A stretch of DNA of 64,000 nucleotides from Ramazzottius varieornatus (lineage: Eukaryota; Tardigrada; Eutardigrada; Parachela; Ramazzottiidae): positions 7,762,149-7,826,148 of the forward strand of contig BDGG01000001.1 of NCBI GenBank assembly GCA_001949185.1. Reading direction: 5' to 3'. This document shows, piece after piece, positions 14,301-25,900 of this stretch (position 1 is its first letter; each line of letters begins with the position of its first letter). The notes beneath the pieces are model-generated. The model was not told the DNA's origin. It was given only the letters and a program-made list of their open reading frames with translations, and did not search any database. A program made the position numbers and the translations under genes.

Positions 14301-15888
14301 CTTTCATCCACCAGCACCGAAAACGTGCGCTACTTGGACAATCAGGGACGAGCAAATCGTTTTGTCCAAGTAGCGCTCGTTCTCGCTGTTGTTGGCTATC
14401 AGTGTGCGCCGCTTGAGAAAGCAATCTTGTCGAGTTTGTCTGCCGAGCTCCCGTGCGACTAACTGAGGAGCTTACTTCGGGCAGTTGGGTGAAGCAGACT
14501 TCGGTGTTCTCAGCCATGAAGTCCGCCGCGATGTCGAACTGCTGTTCGCGGAAGTACAGCGTGACCAAGTTAGCCAAAGTCTCTTTGGGGTAGAAGGGCT
14601 GAGAAACAATGTGCGTGAGTGCCGCAATGCTCTCGGCAGGCTCCCCTTCCGCCTCCAGAATGGCCTTGTTATGCAGAGTAACCATATCGATGTCTTCTTC
14701 GTTCCGTGGTGGAATACTGTTCAACGACGTCTGGGCGGCATTCGCTGAAGAAGAAGTCTCAAAAAAACTCGGGAATAAATGGACGCGGAGTTTCGTTTGT
14801 TTCATTCTGGACTTACCGTTGCCCATGTGATGTTCCATGGCGGCTTTTAGGTTGTATGCCTCAATGAGGTACGACTGCTGCAGTACCGGGCTATTTTGAA
14901 AGACTTGCTTGTTCTCGGTGCCAGAATCGAAGGGAGGTGAAAACTGCGGATGGGTCGACAAGGCTCTCGAGATGATGTCGTTCAAATACTTCGCGCACTG
15001 TCGGAAGTCCTTCATCTCATAAGCGGTGGCTGCCTGCCCGTACACACAACCTACACAACCGGAGAATTCATGTTCAGTACAAACCGATTTTTACGAAGGA
15101 TACCTCAAGAAGAATACTTTTTGAAGTATTTTTACGGACATCACTGATTTATTTCAGAAGGTTCACCTGGGTCGAAACCAGTCATGGCCGCGGTTTGGCT
15201 GAATTTCGCCGCGGCTTCCGTGTATTCTTTCTGTTGGAAGAGGACAGAAGCCTGATTGCGGACGATAGCTGGATTCGTCTGCGCACATTTTTCCAGCAGG
15301 GCCTGGAACACCGATAACACCCTTTCACGGAAATAATATTCAATTTCGTACAAATTTCGATATTGCCTTGCATTCGCGTGTCTCGCCTTCCTGAAAGCGA
15401 ATGGAGGCTTTCAGCAGCGCGATAGTTTCTGGGTTGCCCTTCTCCGCAACGTAGTTGACTATTTTAAGAGCTTCACCGGGAAAGCCAGCTTTGCTGAGAC
15501 ACTGAGCATAGCTCTGCCAGTAGGTGAAGTTGTCGGGATCAATCATGGTCAAGCGCTCGTAGCAGTCCGCTGCAGCCACAAAGTTCTGCTGGGCTACGTA
15601 ACACCATCCTAAGACTGACTGAACGGCCCGAGACTATAGCAAAAAGCTCGGATAATTTTCGTGGCCAGATTGATACGACTGAGAAGCTGGCCAAGGAAAA
15701 CTTACATTCGGGGAAGTTAACGCTTTTCCACGAAGAAATTCGATGACTGTCCCGTAATTTCCAGCGGCGATCTGAAGCAAGAAGAACACCAGCATTGGTC
15801 AGCATTGGTTCAGAATAGCAGAATAAAAGTTACATCTTACCGAATCGTACACGAAGGCCGTGAAGTCGCCATCCCGTACCCGAAACAT
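11394..15888 (-). CDS. TTC30: Intraflagellar transport protein 70 (TTC30)
   Basis: A TPR-superhelix subunit of the IFT-B complex, needed for anterograde transport and ciliogenesis. Exon 1 (15841-15888) encodes FRVRDGDFTAFVYDS, matching the DGEFTAVVY start of TTC30; exon 2 (15706-15771) and exon 3 (from 15633) continue with SVLGWCYVAQ. Later blocks include AYEMKDFRQCAKYLNDII (15000), DIDMVTLHNKAILEAEGE (14670), FDIAADFMAENTEVCF (14520), IIEQTAPEEAYVRFEEL (14130), WRINMGHTLFMLENY (12370), LYCSKGNFQFGLNRLLKS (11800) and YAKRMLLAAL (11700); the C-terminus ends MVVYGQK at TGA 11394-11396. The order follows vertebrate TTC30 throughout. A 1.5-kb intron (about 12500-13985) and another at 14194-14475 carry repeats. 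The junction near 15390 could use a GC donor or a GT donor slightly downstream. Confidence 0.95.
12545..12640. repeat. Hairpin-array repeat, partial (IFT70 intron)
   Basis: One degraded unit with GATCGTTTTCCCAATTGGCG at its left and an eroded right stem. It lies in the large IFT70 intron. Confidence 0.5.
12685..12842. repeat. 15-bp direct repeat pair
   Basis: The sequence GGGTCAGTGAACACT occurs near 12685-12699 and again near 12828-12842, about 130 bp apart, inside the large IFT70 intron. No terminal inverted repeats are visible between them, so it is uncertain whether this marks a solo insertion or a local duplication. Confidence 0.6.
13895..13935. repeat. Hairpin-array repeat, half unit (IFT70 intron)
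   Basis: Only the right stem AACGTGCGCCACCTGATGG and the following ACGATTG are preserved. It lies in the large IFT70 intron. Confidence 0.5.
14258..14457. repeat. Hairpin-array repeat, two hairpins (IFT70 intron)
   Basis: The left border CACGACAAGATCGTTTTG and right border ATCTTGTCGAGTTTGTCTGC enclose two hairpins with stems GTGGCGCACG / CGTGCGCTACTT and AAGTAGCGCTCG / TGTGCGCCGCTT. It fills most of the intron 14194-14475. Confidence 0.85.
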
Positions 15889-16286
15889 CCCAAAGAAATG
15901 ACAGTGACCCTTTCTTCGCTGTCCTTACTAAAACCGTCGACCTAACAACGCTTCTGCCGCTGTTCGGAAAAATCTCAGGAAAAGATTCAAGTTGTATTTC
16001 ATGTGTTGTCCGTTTGAAAACGGAAAATCAGAAGCGATCAGGTCGCACCATATCGAACAGGTGCTAATTCCGATCGATAGGAAGAAGGAGATGCCCACGT
16101 TAGCTACACAGGTACTCTGCTTGTGCCGAAATGTCGATCGATACCGCCACACCGAAAATTCACGAAGCAGCCAGACCTGCTGAAATCTACATCGAAAAGA
16201 CTGAATTAAAAATCAAAGAAGGGTCTTTTGGTCCGATGAATGCCGAGGACCACCATCATCATTAGGACCATGTACCTCTTTGGTAC
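15889..16286. other. Intergenic spacer
   Basis: This 398-bp spacer lies between the IFT70 start and the stop of the KH gene, both minus strand. It should carry the IFT70 promoter. I see no gene or repeat. Confidence 0.55.
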
Positions 16287-18325
16287 TCAGAAGTCATCGA
16301 CGTCCAAGTACGTACTCTCCCAGCTGGGCGCATTCGGGTCCCACGTACTCGGCTCCTCACTGGACGACGAGAAGCCCCCCGACTCCTTCGTCTTGGGCTC
16401 TTCCGCAACTTCGGGCCACCGATACACTTCGACACTCTCCACCCCACTATCCGGCTTGTCAGCAGGCTTCCCATTCTCAACCGAAGAGACTTCACTTACG
16501 CCGTCCTCCGCGGACTTTGCCCGTTTCTGTTCTGCTGCGGCCTTAGCTTCAGCAATCATGACACTTCGCGGCTTCATCTGATTAGCTATCGGAGTAGCTT
16601 TAGCTCTTGTGTTTCGAGTGTTAGTACTCATTTGGTTACTACGACCGAATCTGACTCGATTTACATTCGCGTTTGTTTCAGTGTTGGAAATGTCACCTTC
16701 TGTGTTTTCTTTCTGTTCGGTGTTGAAGTTATCGGGGGTGTTTTGATTGCTTTGCTGGACAGTGTTGTGGTTCGTTGGAGGGTTGGAAGAGGAAGCTATG
16801 GTATCGGAGACCTTGATTGCGCACTGCGCTTCCAGCTCATCGTCGTACTCGTCGTAGTCGTCTTCGCTGTCTTCGTCACTTCCGCCATACATGATTCTTC
16901 GACGGACATCGCGAATCGCGTCCCTTATCCTGTCTTTCTCTCGCATCCGTTCGCTGTGGCTCACGCAGTCCTGAATGCGTTCTTTGGCGATAGTCCGGGC
17001 TGGACGACGTCCACTGACGACAACCTGGATAAAATGAACAATGTGAAATTGCGGTCCGTACGGTGAAGAACGTACAGTTAACCGAGCGGTATTAATTTTG
17101 ATAAACTCACCCTATGGCCCACCATAACCAGTCACTTCCGGTTCGTACTGAAAATTTCGCTCACCTTGACGAAAGTCTGGGCATCGTTTCGACTGTTATT
17201 GTTTCGCTTGTTATCACGAGGTTCGACATCGATCATGGCTCTGGACTGCATACGAATTTGGTTGACACGCGAGCCGCCTTTGCCAATGACATTCCCAACG
17301 GCGTGGTTAGGAATGTGGATCTGCTCTTCCTGGTAGTCGCCTTGCTGGAAAATCCAAGAGTACAGCTCGTTCTTGGCGTCGAAAACTTTGGCATATGGAC
17401 CATGGATGATGATACGAACTACACCACGCGGGGCGCTGGGTCGTGCTAGTGGATCTCTTCCTCTTTCGAAGTCACGACCATAGAGGAACCTCACGTTGTG
17501 GCGCTGCTCGATCTGCAAAATCAAGAATCAAGTAAGGCCTACCGTAAAGCTTGCCAAAATACCATGCCCAATGGTTGTCGCGAAACCACACACATTACGT
17601 CATGAATCACGCAGTGAAACCATGCACGTAAGCCACGTGATTTAATCGCACGTACTAGGCTTTATGACTTCCAGACTATGGTTCAACGTCAACCCAACGG
17701 CCTGCCATAAAGGCGAAAAGCGTTAGTCGCAAACACTGACAAAATACGTCATCACGTGACCTGAAACCATGACAGAACCGCCGTTTTAGTCGCGTGCAGC
17801 TTACGTCATACGTTCAATCTGACAATTTCCGGCAGATACTGCGAAAATTCAGCCAGGAAGAAGAAAACCACAACAAAGACTTACTCTGAACAGAGCTCTA
17901 GCGTCTTTCTCCGTGTAGATCTGCAGAACATCGCGAGGAATACGCACATAGGAGACGGTAGGTTCAGTTGGGTTGACGGCGATGCTCTGAACCAATATAT
18001 TTTTGAAGCGGTGAAGAAGAGGATCGGCGACAGGTCGAACATCGACCAGCCGGTTGGCTTCGTTGAACATATCCAGGCAAATCTTCCCGTGAAACAGCTT
18101 CAGATCATCTTTCCGATAATATACATTGACGAAAAGACCTACTTTATATCGCAGGATAGAAAAAAGTCGGCGGAAGACGAAGAAGACGCAGGAGGGCATG
18201 AACGTGAACGGACGCCATAAATTCCACAGTAAAGACTGAAGTGAGCGCGGTGACTGGACGGTGAAGTTGTTGCTTTGTGCCACCAGAATTCGAACATTCC
18301 TGCTGAGTATTTTGGAGTCCTCCAT
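16287..18325 (-). CDS. Two-KH-domain RNA-binding protein with acidic tail and PAM2w-like motif
   Basis: Exons about 17892-18325, 17165-17512 and 16287-17024. The first KH domain (VSYVRIPRDVL to NELYSWIF) lacks a clear GXXG loop; the second has IPNHAVGNVIGKGGS with intact GKGG and continues across the intron to VVVSGRRPARTIAKERI. A charged helix and acidic stretch (SDEDSEDDYDEYDD), a Gln/Asn-rich low-complexity region and a C-terminus ending STWDPNAPSWES...DVDDF follow. WDPNAPSW resembles the PAM2w motif by which some proteins bind the MLLE domain of poly(A)-binding protein. This suggests an mRNA regulator; the exact orthologue is not recognised. ATG 18323-18325 gives a hydrophobic N-terminal stretch (CVFFVFRRLFSILRY); this may be a membrane anchor, or the true start may lie downstream or in another exon. 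Confidence 0.83.
16315..16350 (-). other. PAM2w-like motif in the KH protein
   Basis: The encoded residues are STWDPNAPSWES near the C-terminus. PAM2 motifs have the core LNPNAxxF; a known variant has Trp in place of Phe, as in LARP4. Here the PNAP core and a Trp at the Phe position are present, while LN is replaced by WD. Confidence 0.5.
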
Positions 18326-18913
18326 CTGAGAGTAGTTTCTGGCTGGCTGTCAATAACTTCTAAAAGGTGGGAAAGTGGGAGAACAACGAAATTAAACCGT
18401 GAATTATAATATGAGTCGTATCGGACAAACGGAAACAGAAACCGAATTGTTGATTGACTTTGTGCCTTGATTAGGCACGAATGGTTTACCTGTCTAACGA
18501 CACCCCTCCGCCTGCGCGAACCGGATGTCTTGTTGGCTAAAGGGCGTGAGACGATGAGAACTCATCAGTAACTGGCATCCTCAGTTCTCATAAACCTCGA
18601 TGCAAAACAAGGTTGGACCTCACCAGGAGCTACCGCCTCACACCTGGATCTCTCCCAAAAAGAAGAAGTGCTGTCTCGAAAGTCTACAGCTTGTTGTTCA
18701 ACAGAGCACATCAGTCTTTAGCAAATTCCAGAAAGCCACGAGCATGGAGATCGAACTGTACGAACCGTGATTCATAGAAAGAAATTGCAATATGTGAGCA
18801 CAACCAGATAACTTTGACAGCCTGCAGGCAAGTTTGCATCGATCTTGATGAATCAAAATCATAAATTTTGAGGACTCGCCTGGCAGCTTCTGGCTGGATA
18901 CCATGGCTTGTCG
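18326..18913. other. Intergenic spacer
   Basis: This 588-bp spacer separates the KH gene start from the LysM gene stop. An open frame at 18711-18917 on the minus strand has no recognisable domain. The spacer should hold the KH gene promoter or a non-coding first exon. Confidence 0.5.
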
Positions 18914-19450
18914 TCAATGGCGTACTCGCAGGACATCGTTGAGATAGATTTTATTGGCATCCTTGACTTTATCCGCATTCATCTTGACAATCTCGTCCAC
19001 TGTGGTTCCATATTTCAGCGAAAGGTTGTACAGTGTGTCATCTTTGACAACTTGATGCAGTTTGGCTGTCTCCGGCAGCTCGAACGTCAGAACTATGGAC
19101 TTTGTGCCCGCGGTGTCTTCTGCGCTGACAACGCAATTTCCAGCGTACGCCAAGTTTTTCGGGGCACCCTTACCGTTCTTCCCAATGTACCTGAAGACAG
19201 CTCGCTCAAATGCCCAAATCCCATACGTGGTACCTTTGTAGTTGAAGCTGCGGTACAGTACTTGTCCTTTGGTGGGTACATCCCAGTTCTTCCTTTTCTG
19301 TCGATTAAACACCAACACGTTGTATTTTTGCTCCAGTTCGTAGAATACCTTGTCTCGAGAATCCTCGAAAAAGGCGACGCGGTCTTTTGATGTGTTTATC
19401 AGTTCCTCTACCTTGTTCCCAAGGTCAACAACGTTCAGACTCACAGGCAT
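18914..19450 (-). CDS. Intronless LysM-domain protein
   Basis: A single exon of 178 codons from ATG 19448-19450 to the TGA at 18914. The last 45 residues form a LysM module: HQVVKDDTLYNLSLKYG, then VDEIVKMNAD and an ending YLNDVLRVRH with the usual small beta strand. LysM binds N-acetylglucosamine polymers such as chitin or peptidoglycan, or acts inside cells in TLDc/LYSMD proteins. The first 130 residues (including KGTTYGIWAFERAVFRYIG) match no family I recognise. No signal peptide is seen, so the protein is probably intracellular. Lack of introns is unusual beside its multi-exon neighbours and could reflect retroposition or transfer. Confidence 0.82.
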   Translation of the reverse strand: MPVSLNVVDLGNKVEELINTSKDRVAFFEDSRDKVFYELEQKYNVLVFNRQKRKNWDVPTKGQVLYRSFNYKGTTYGIWAFERAVFRYIGKNGKGAPKNLAYAGNCVVSAEDTAGTKSIVLTFELPETAKLHQVVKDDTLYNLSLKYGTTVDEIVKMNADKVKDANKIYLNDVLRVRH

Positions 19451-19983
19451 CGTGTTAATTTATTGATACAATAATCCGCAATCGGTGATGCCGCTTGAAT
19501 GATTGTTGATGTCCAGAACCATACGCGAATGCGCATTCAAGAATATCCCGAATAGGCATCCAAAAAGTAAGTACAATTACCAAGTTCGTAAAACCTGAGA
19601 AATATCGAGATGTGTTTGTTTCCCAAACAGCATGTTGCTGCAGACGATGTAAGCTAGTGATGTTCACTGTGTTAATGAACAGAGCGCACCGCCGTGTCTA
19701 CCGTTTTCCCGATATCTTGGCTGGACGATAACAAAGTCAACACTACAGTGACCACACCCTTGTTTAGCTGTTCAAGGGTTCAATGTTGGTGTCATCCCAA
19801 CTGCGCATCGATGTTAAAATTCGGTTTATGAGCTACACTTGACTTTGCAAACCAAGTGATAGCATTACAGGACAGAAGAAAACGAAGTATTCAAAACCCT
19901 GCATGACTGACATGACGATAATCTTCAACAACGTGAAGCTCAACTTTATCGAAGCCTAGATTATCCATATTACAGTTTCTGCA
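19451..19983. other. Intergenic spacer
   Basis: This 533-bp spacer lies between the LysM start and the DDB1 stop, both minus strand. No gene or repeat is visible. Confidence 0.55.
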
Positions 19984-22900
19984 TCAATGAGACCTCGACA
20001 AATCTTCGACCATCCTCGCAATCGTCTCCACGTTGACTACCGTACCGTTCAAGTCTTTGATGCCGTCAACAGCTTCCGCCATTTCCTGGCTGTGCATCGA
20101 AGCGAACATCTCGATGAGGTCGCCGTTGATGACGCCGTGGGCAGGCTTCGAACCTCCCGTCGACGACAGGACAGAGTTGTACTTATCCGGCATCACACGA
20201 CCAAAAGGCATGATGGACCGTACCATTCTATCGCTCAGCTGCTTCAGAATGGTAAACCTGGACAACGTAAGAAAAAAATTAGAAATGACCACTATGATGA
20301 AACATCGAACAAGACCCACTCGAAAGTCGAAGTTTTTCCAAGTGGCGCACGCATCCAGCTGATAACACCGAAAGAGCGCGCCACTTGGCAAAACAAATGC
20401 CGGATCGTTTTTCAAGTGACGCACTCTTCCGGCTAATATCCCTGGAGGCGCGCGCCACATGAGAAAACATTCAGACTTACGTGTTTTCGTCTATGGCGAG
20501 TACATGCATGACACTTCCAGACTGTGTTCCCAGGATAAGAGCATTCTGGGCGAAATGCCTCTCGTTCACGGTGCTTTCGCCCAGGAGAGTGCCTTTCCTG
20601 ACGACATTGGTGATATCGGCAAAGTTGGCTCCGGCAATCTCCACCATGTCCTTGCCTTCCTGGTCTTTCGTCTCCAGGTCCCTCCTCAGAAAGATCAGGT
20701 TACTGTAGGTGTCGGTCACGATACAGCTATCGTCGTCAAGGAACTCGCAGTCGGTGGGCCATCGCGGGATGGGATCAGCTGCTATCACATCGAACTTGTT
20801 CTCGTTACCGCGGTACAGCATCAGCGTCACAGAGCGCATTAAGTCGAGGACGAGAACGAAGTCGCCCTTCACTTTCAAGCCCGTCGGCATCATGAACCTG
20901 TGAACAAAAGGAGACTAGAAGACTAAAAATAAAGGTTCGAAGGTTTGATGACCATTTCCATGTTCGCTAATAGCAACCATTTCCCAACTGTACAGGTTCG
21001 TTACCTCAAGTGGCGCACGTTTCCAGTTTTATCTGCTGGACGCGTACGCCACTTGGACAAACAATCTTGTCTGGTTGGTTTCGGTACGTGCCGCACGCTT
21101 TGGGCTATTGAAACTGGAACCGTGCGTCGCTTGGGATCGTTTTGCCATGCAGCGCACGTTTTCAGTGAGACCAGCTGAGGGTATGCACTCTGCAACACTT
21201 TGAAAAACAGTCTTGTCAAATTTCGTTTCCAATCTTCCCAGTCTCATTCCAAGTGTCAAATTCAGTCCGGAGTTGATCTTACCTGCTGACAGACTGTTCA
21301 AGGAGAAGGTCCGACCCGTCTTCCGTCCATCTCATCAGCTTCACAGACGACCCACACGTCACGAGAAGCTTATCTTTGAAGATGACAAGACTTGTCACGA
21401 ACCCTTTCACCGATTTTTCGTGCACGATCTGAAGACTTTTGTCAGCGTGCTGAAAGACGATGATCCTGCCGTTGCTGATGTCCTTCTCGGTCGGACTTCC
21501 AATTCCTAAATCCGCCCACACAATCAATCACATTTCTCGTTTCGAACGTCGGTCAACGAAGTGAAAATGGTCGCTATTTCTGGTGGCGCATGCTCCATTG
21601 TCATCAGCCGAACTAGCGCACCACTTGAGAAAGAGACTTTACCTGTTCCAACGACGTAAAAGGTCCGCGGGTCTGTGCCGAGATTTCCACTCGCCAGTGC
21701 TTGTACAGCTTCGTATCTTTGAAAGTTGTATTGGGTGAGTATCTGGTAATTGGTGTGATCGGTGATGATGAACTTGTGTGAGGGTAGTTCAGCTGCCAGA
21801 CCCATCGGGTCGTCGTCTTCTTCCATCAGGTCTTCCTGCATCGTCGCGTCTCCCCCGGCCGCCATATCGACGTTCATTGGCTTATCTATCACTATGAAGC
21901 CGTACGTTCCTGTTTCAGCTTGGTAGACTACCCTTCTTGGAGTTCCTGGCAGCGCGACGGACCTAAAACATGAAACGCCGTTTTACCATGCGTCGTAAAG
22001 TTATCCCGCACGAAATCTAAACAAACACCTATGCTTTATCATGTCCCGGCCACATGAAAAAGCCTGAAGGAACGCAACATTTCGGACTGGGACAATAATT
22101 TCGGAAGCTCGGCACACGAGGTCGACATGACGATTTTCCAAGTGGCGCGCGTTTCCAGTGTTGTTAACCGAACGCCTGCGCCACTTGAAAACAGATCCCA
22201 ATCATCTCCCCAAGTGGCGCACGTTCCCGGTGTCGTTAGCCAGCAGTTGCGCCAAATGAAAAATGATCTTCTTGAATTTGTTTGCCGAGCTCTCACTACT
22301 CGTAGGGCTATTTTTTGAGAAGAACATGATTATTTCGCGAATCGAAGATTATTTCTTTTTGAGTGTGTTATGTGGCTCTGGGAGTTGTACCTGATGTGAA
22401 GCTTCTGAATTTCGTCAATCTTGCCTAAGACCACGCCAGTTTCGGTGACAATGGCCAGGTTGTTGGGGTACACCGGCGAGTCGACCTGGCAGACCGAGTA
22501 AACATGCTTCATGTTGACGCTTGAGAAGATGAGCTTCCCTCCGGAACCGTGAATAACGCTAGGTCGGTCATTACAGACAAAGACACTCTTTTGTCCACGC
22601 GCGATGAAGGGCTTCAGGTACGTTGGCTGGGTTCCGACGTTGACTCTCTTTCCGGGCGACACCGTTACCGCGGCTTGTCCTAAACCGAAATAGAAATAAA
22701 ACTCTATAAGTTGGGAGCTCGGCAAACAAACTCGAGGAGACTGCTCTCCAAGTGGCGCACTATTTTACCTAACAGCAACGAGAGTGTTCGCCACATGGAG
22801 AGACGAGTGCTGTCGAGTTCGATTGTTTTCTCAGGTGGCGCACATTCTCAGTGTTATCAGCTGATCGTTTGCGCCACTTGGAAGAACAGCCTTGTCAAGA

Positions 22901-25900
22901 CTACCTCCCAAGAGGCGCACGCCATCGGCTTTACTAGCTGAAAGTGCACGCCACTTTAAGAGACAGCCTGGTCGAGTCTGTTAGCCCAAATCCCGATTTT
23001 TCCCATTCCACCTGTCGCATTTTTGATATCAAAAGTTTGGATCTCGTTTCGCTGATAGCAGAATACTTTTTTCATTCTTTGTGACGAATAATTTATATTG
23101 CCTTTTTCGACGATGAAGTACTGTAAAGTTCCATCGCCCAGGCCAGCAATGACAAAGTCATTGACTTCCAACTGGTAAAACATGACGCTACGGGCGAAGA
23201 CGTCCGTGTTCAGGTCGATCGTCAGAGCTGGAGTCCAGTCGGGTGCGGTCAGAAGAACCACGTCCATGTTCCAAGTGGCTACAGCAATGAGGTCGGCCAG
23301 GTGCGCGCCGGAAAACGACACGATGTCCACGGCGGAAATCTGTCCCCCCATCTTGACTTGCTGGATGACGGGAGCGGTATCGGTGGTGGTGAAAGTGAAG
23401 ACCATCAGTGTGTCAAAAGCCCCAATCACAATCTACGAAAAGGTAGCTTAAACCAGCGCAAGATAAAGGAGCTGCGCACCCGTTCCAGAATCCTGTTACT
23501 GACACACGTTTTCATTATGCAGTTCATCACGCAGAAGCATGGTCTTCGACTGGTAATTTCAGATTGCGAGTCGTATCGAATTAAGCGTGAAGGTCGTACC
23601 TGGTTGTTGTACGAAGCGGCGCATCCAATCTGCTGCGAGCCTTCCGGTGGAAACCATTCGCCCTTCAGCTGCAGCGTTCCAGGTTCGATCACCCTGATAC
23701 TCTTCCTGGTGATCTGGACAATGTGTCCAACGATCTTCTTGACCAGCAACGTGGCGTCGTTCAGGGCGAAAGCACCCATACTTTCCACGTCTTCGAAATC
23801 TCCTACAGTCTGCTCCATCCTCAGCACCCTCGTTTCGTTCAGGAAACTCATCACCTACAACGACCCAAGTGAGAAATCTAGAACGGTCAGACGCCAGAGA
23901 CCCGCACACCAGTGTTCCTTAAAAATCTACGGTTTAATGTATGCAGGTAGGTGAAAAACTCACGTTACAGACACCCGCATACCAGCGAACCATTATAAAT
24001 TCCAGGTTAAGCGTATTCCGGCAATAACGGTATGTGAAAAATGATCTGCACCGATTTTCTCTCGAGAAAACTTACAAGTACGTCGTGAGGGCCTTCTTCC
24101 ACCGTCTGAGTGTTGACTCCGAAGATCTGTCTTCCGGTGGGCAGGTCCAGCGACGTGGTTTCTTGTACGCCGATGCCGCTGCGGATGATGCGCGCGCTGG
24201 TGCCCGGACCGTAGCCCGAACAGGCGATCATCTGCGGCTGGGTGCCTTGTGCTTCGGACCGGACGATGGTGAAGTCCGTGATGCAGCCAATGTTCGTGAT
24301 GGTCTCCAGGACGTCAAAAAGGTTGCCTGTGTCCGGGTGGGGATCCTCACGGAAGCGGATGACGGAGGAATCAGCCATGCGTGAACCGATGAAGAGAACG
24401 CGGTTATCCAAATAGGCAGCCTAGAAAAGCGAAATACTGCAGGATAAAGGTTCACTGCAGTAATTTTTACGGGAGTTTCTAAGACCTTTTCACTTTATTA
24501 ATATAATTATACTTTGTAATTGGATTTTGTTTTGTATTTTGGCGTTAAAATTTCTGCTGAATTTAGAGCTCGATGTGAATTGCAGTAAAACGTACGCAGG
24601 AAGCTATGGTGAGTTTTCCCAGCGAGATGACATTCAGCTCGGTCACTTTCTGTCTGTTTGGGTTGGAGCTCGGAGCTTTCTTTAGTCGAATGACGTGCAG
24701 CATACCAATGAAGTCAGCTACGAGGATCTTCATGGCCGCTTCCGAGTCGCTGATGACGCTGTAGACGACTCCCATTCCCCGATTCTCCCTGCGGATCTCT
24801 GACGTGGTCGAATTCCCCTCATCGGCGTCGACGTATAGCAGCATGTTGTACCCACAACCCACCAAACCTTTATTCGTGCCTGGCACGGCGAGAAGCGCTT
24901 GCATATCGGCTTCAATGTTCTTATACCTAATTAAGAGAACAACCTCGATCAGTTCGAGATGAAAACAGGAGAAGAAATTCGACAAGCGAGCTTGTCTACC
25001 CAAGTGGCGTACACTTCCAGTGTTGTTGATGGGAGGAGTGCGCAACTTAGGAAAACAGACTCGACAAGATCGTCTTTCAAAGTGGCACACGTTCTCAGTG
25101 CCATTAGCTGGTAGAGTGCGTCACTTGAGCACGATGTTGTTGATTTTATTTTTGACTAGATTCTTACTCCACTTTGCCATTCTGAGGCGGCTTGAACTCC
25201 TTCTCCTTGAAGTCCACTTCGTAGCTGACGATGTGTGTGCCAGATGCATCTTTGTGCAGCATGGCGATGGTTGGGATATCGGCATTGTGGAGGAATACGA
25301 TGGAGTGGACTGAGTTCTCGTCGATTCGGATGCTAAATGTCTCCAGTTCTTTCGTGTCCGTCAACTCTTTGTTCAGTGGGATGATTCTCACCAGACTTTC
25401 ATAGATGTGCAGAGCGATGCAGGCGTTGTTCGGATCGACAGCTACCAGAAAGCCCGAGTTGGAAAATCTTCCAACCTTGTCAGCTGCACTTCCGCCTAGA
25501 AAAAACCGAAATAAGGTTGAATGAGATATTTACTAGCATTTGGTGCTGTAGAAAACGGCACAAAGAGCCGCGCCCACTTCCTTCTGCCATACACAATCAC
25601 GACGTCACGAAGTTCACTCTGCGGCCTGCCAAATAGCGTTGCAAATTACCTGCACGAGTTAGCATCACCGGTCGTTTCTCTGCATTCAGCCTAAACTCCA
25701 GGATCAAAACTTCCAGGTTCTGCAGAAGGACAAACACCAGGTCCGTCTTAGCCCAATGTGGTCGAACGGGAACGAGAGTATGGATGGCGTGGGAGAGGCG
25801 CGTGGTGGCCAGCACTTTCAAGCCTTCGCTGGTGAAGCCGAAGATGTCCAGCTGATCTTTGCGCCCCAAGACGAGGTTCTTGTCTTGCTTGTTCAAGAAG

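Noticed and set aside
11394-15888. TPR gene read first as SRP72 or another TPR protein
   Set aside because: Blocks VTLHNKAIL, AADFMAENTE, QTAPEEAY, LYCSKGNFQFGLNR and YAKRMLL follow TTC30 in order, which settles IFT70.
16632-17066. 144-codon plus-strand open frame with hydrophobic content
   Set aside because: It is antisense to the acidic tail of the KH protein; the hydrophobicity is a codon-complement artefact.
21508-21644. Hairpin repeats as introners that supply the splice sites
   Set aside because: Where checked, the repeat ends lie inside the intron, away from donor and acceptor, so direct splice-site donation is not supported by this window alone.
23301-23954. 217-codon plus-strand open frame
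   Set aside because: It lies antisense to DDB1 exons whose frame is confirmed by homology, and it crosses an intron.
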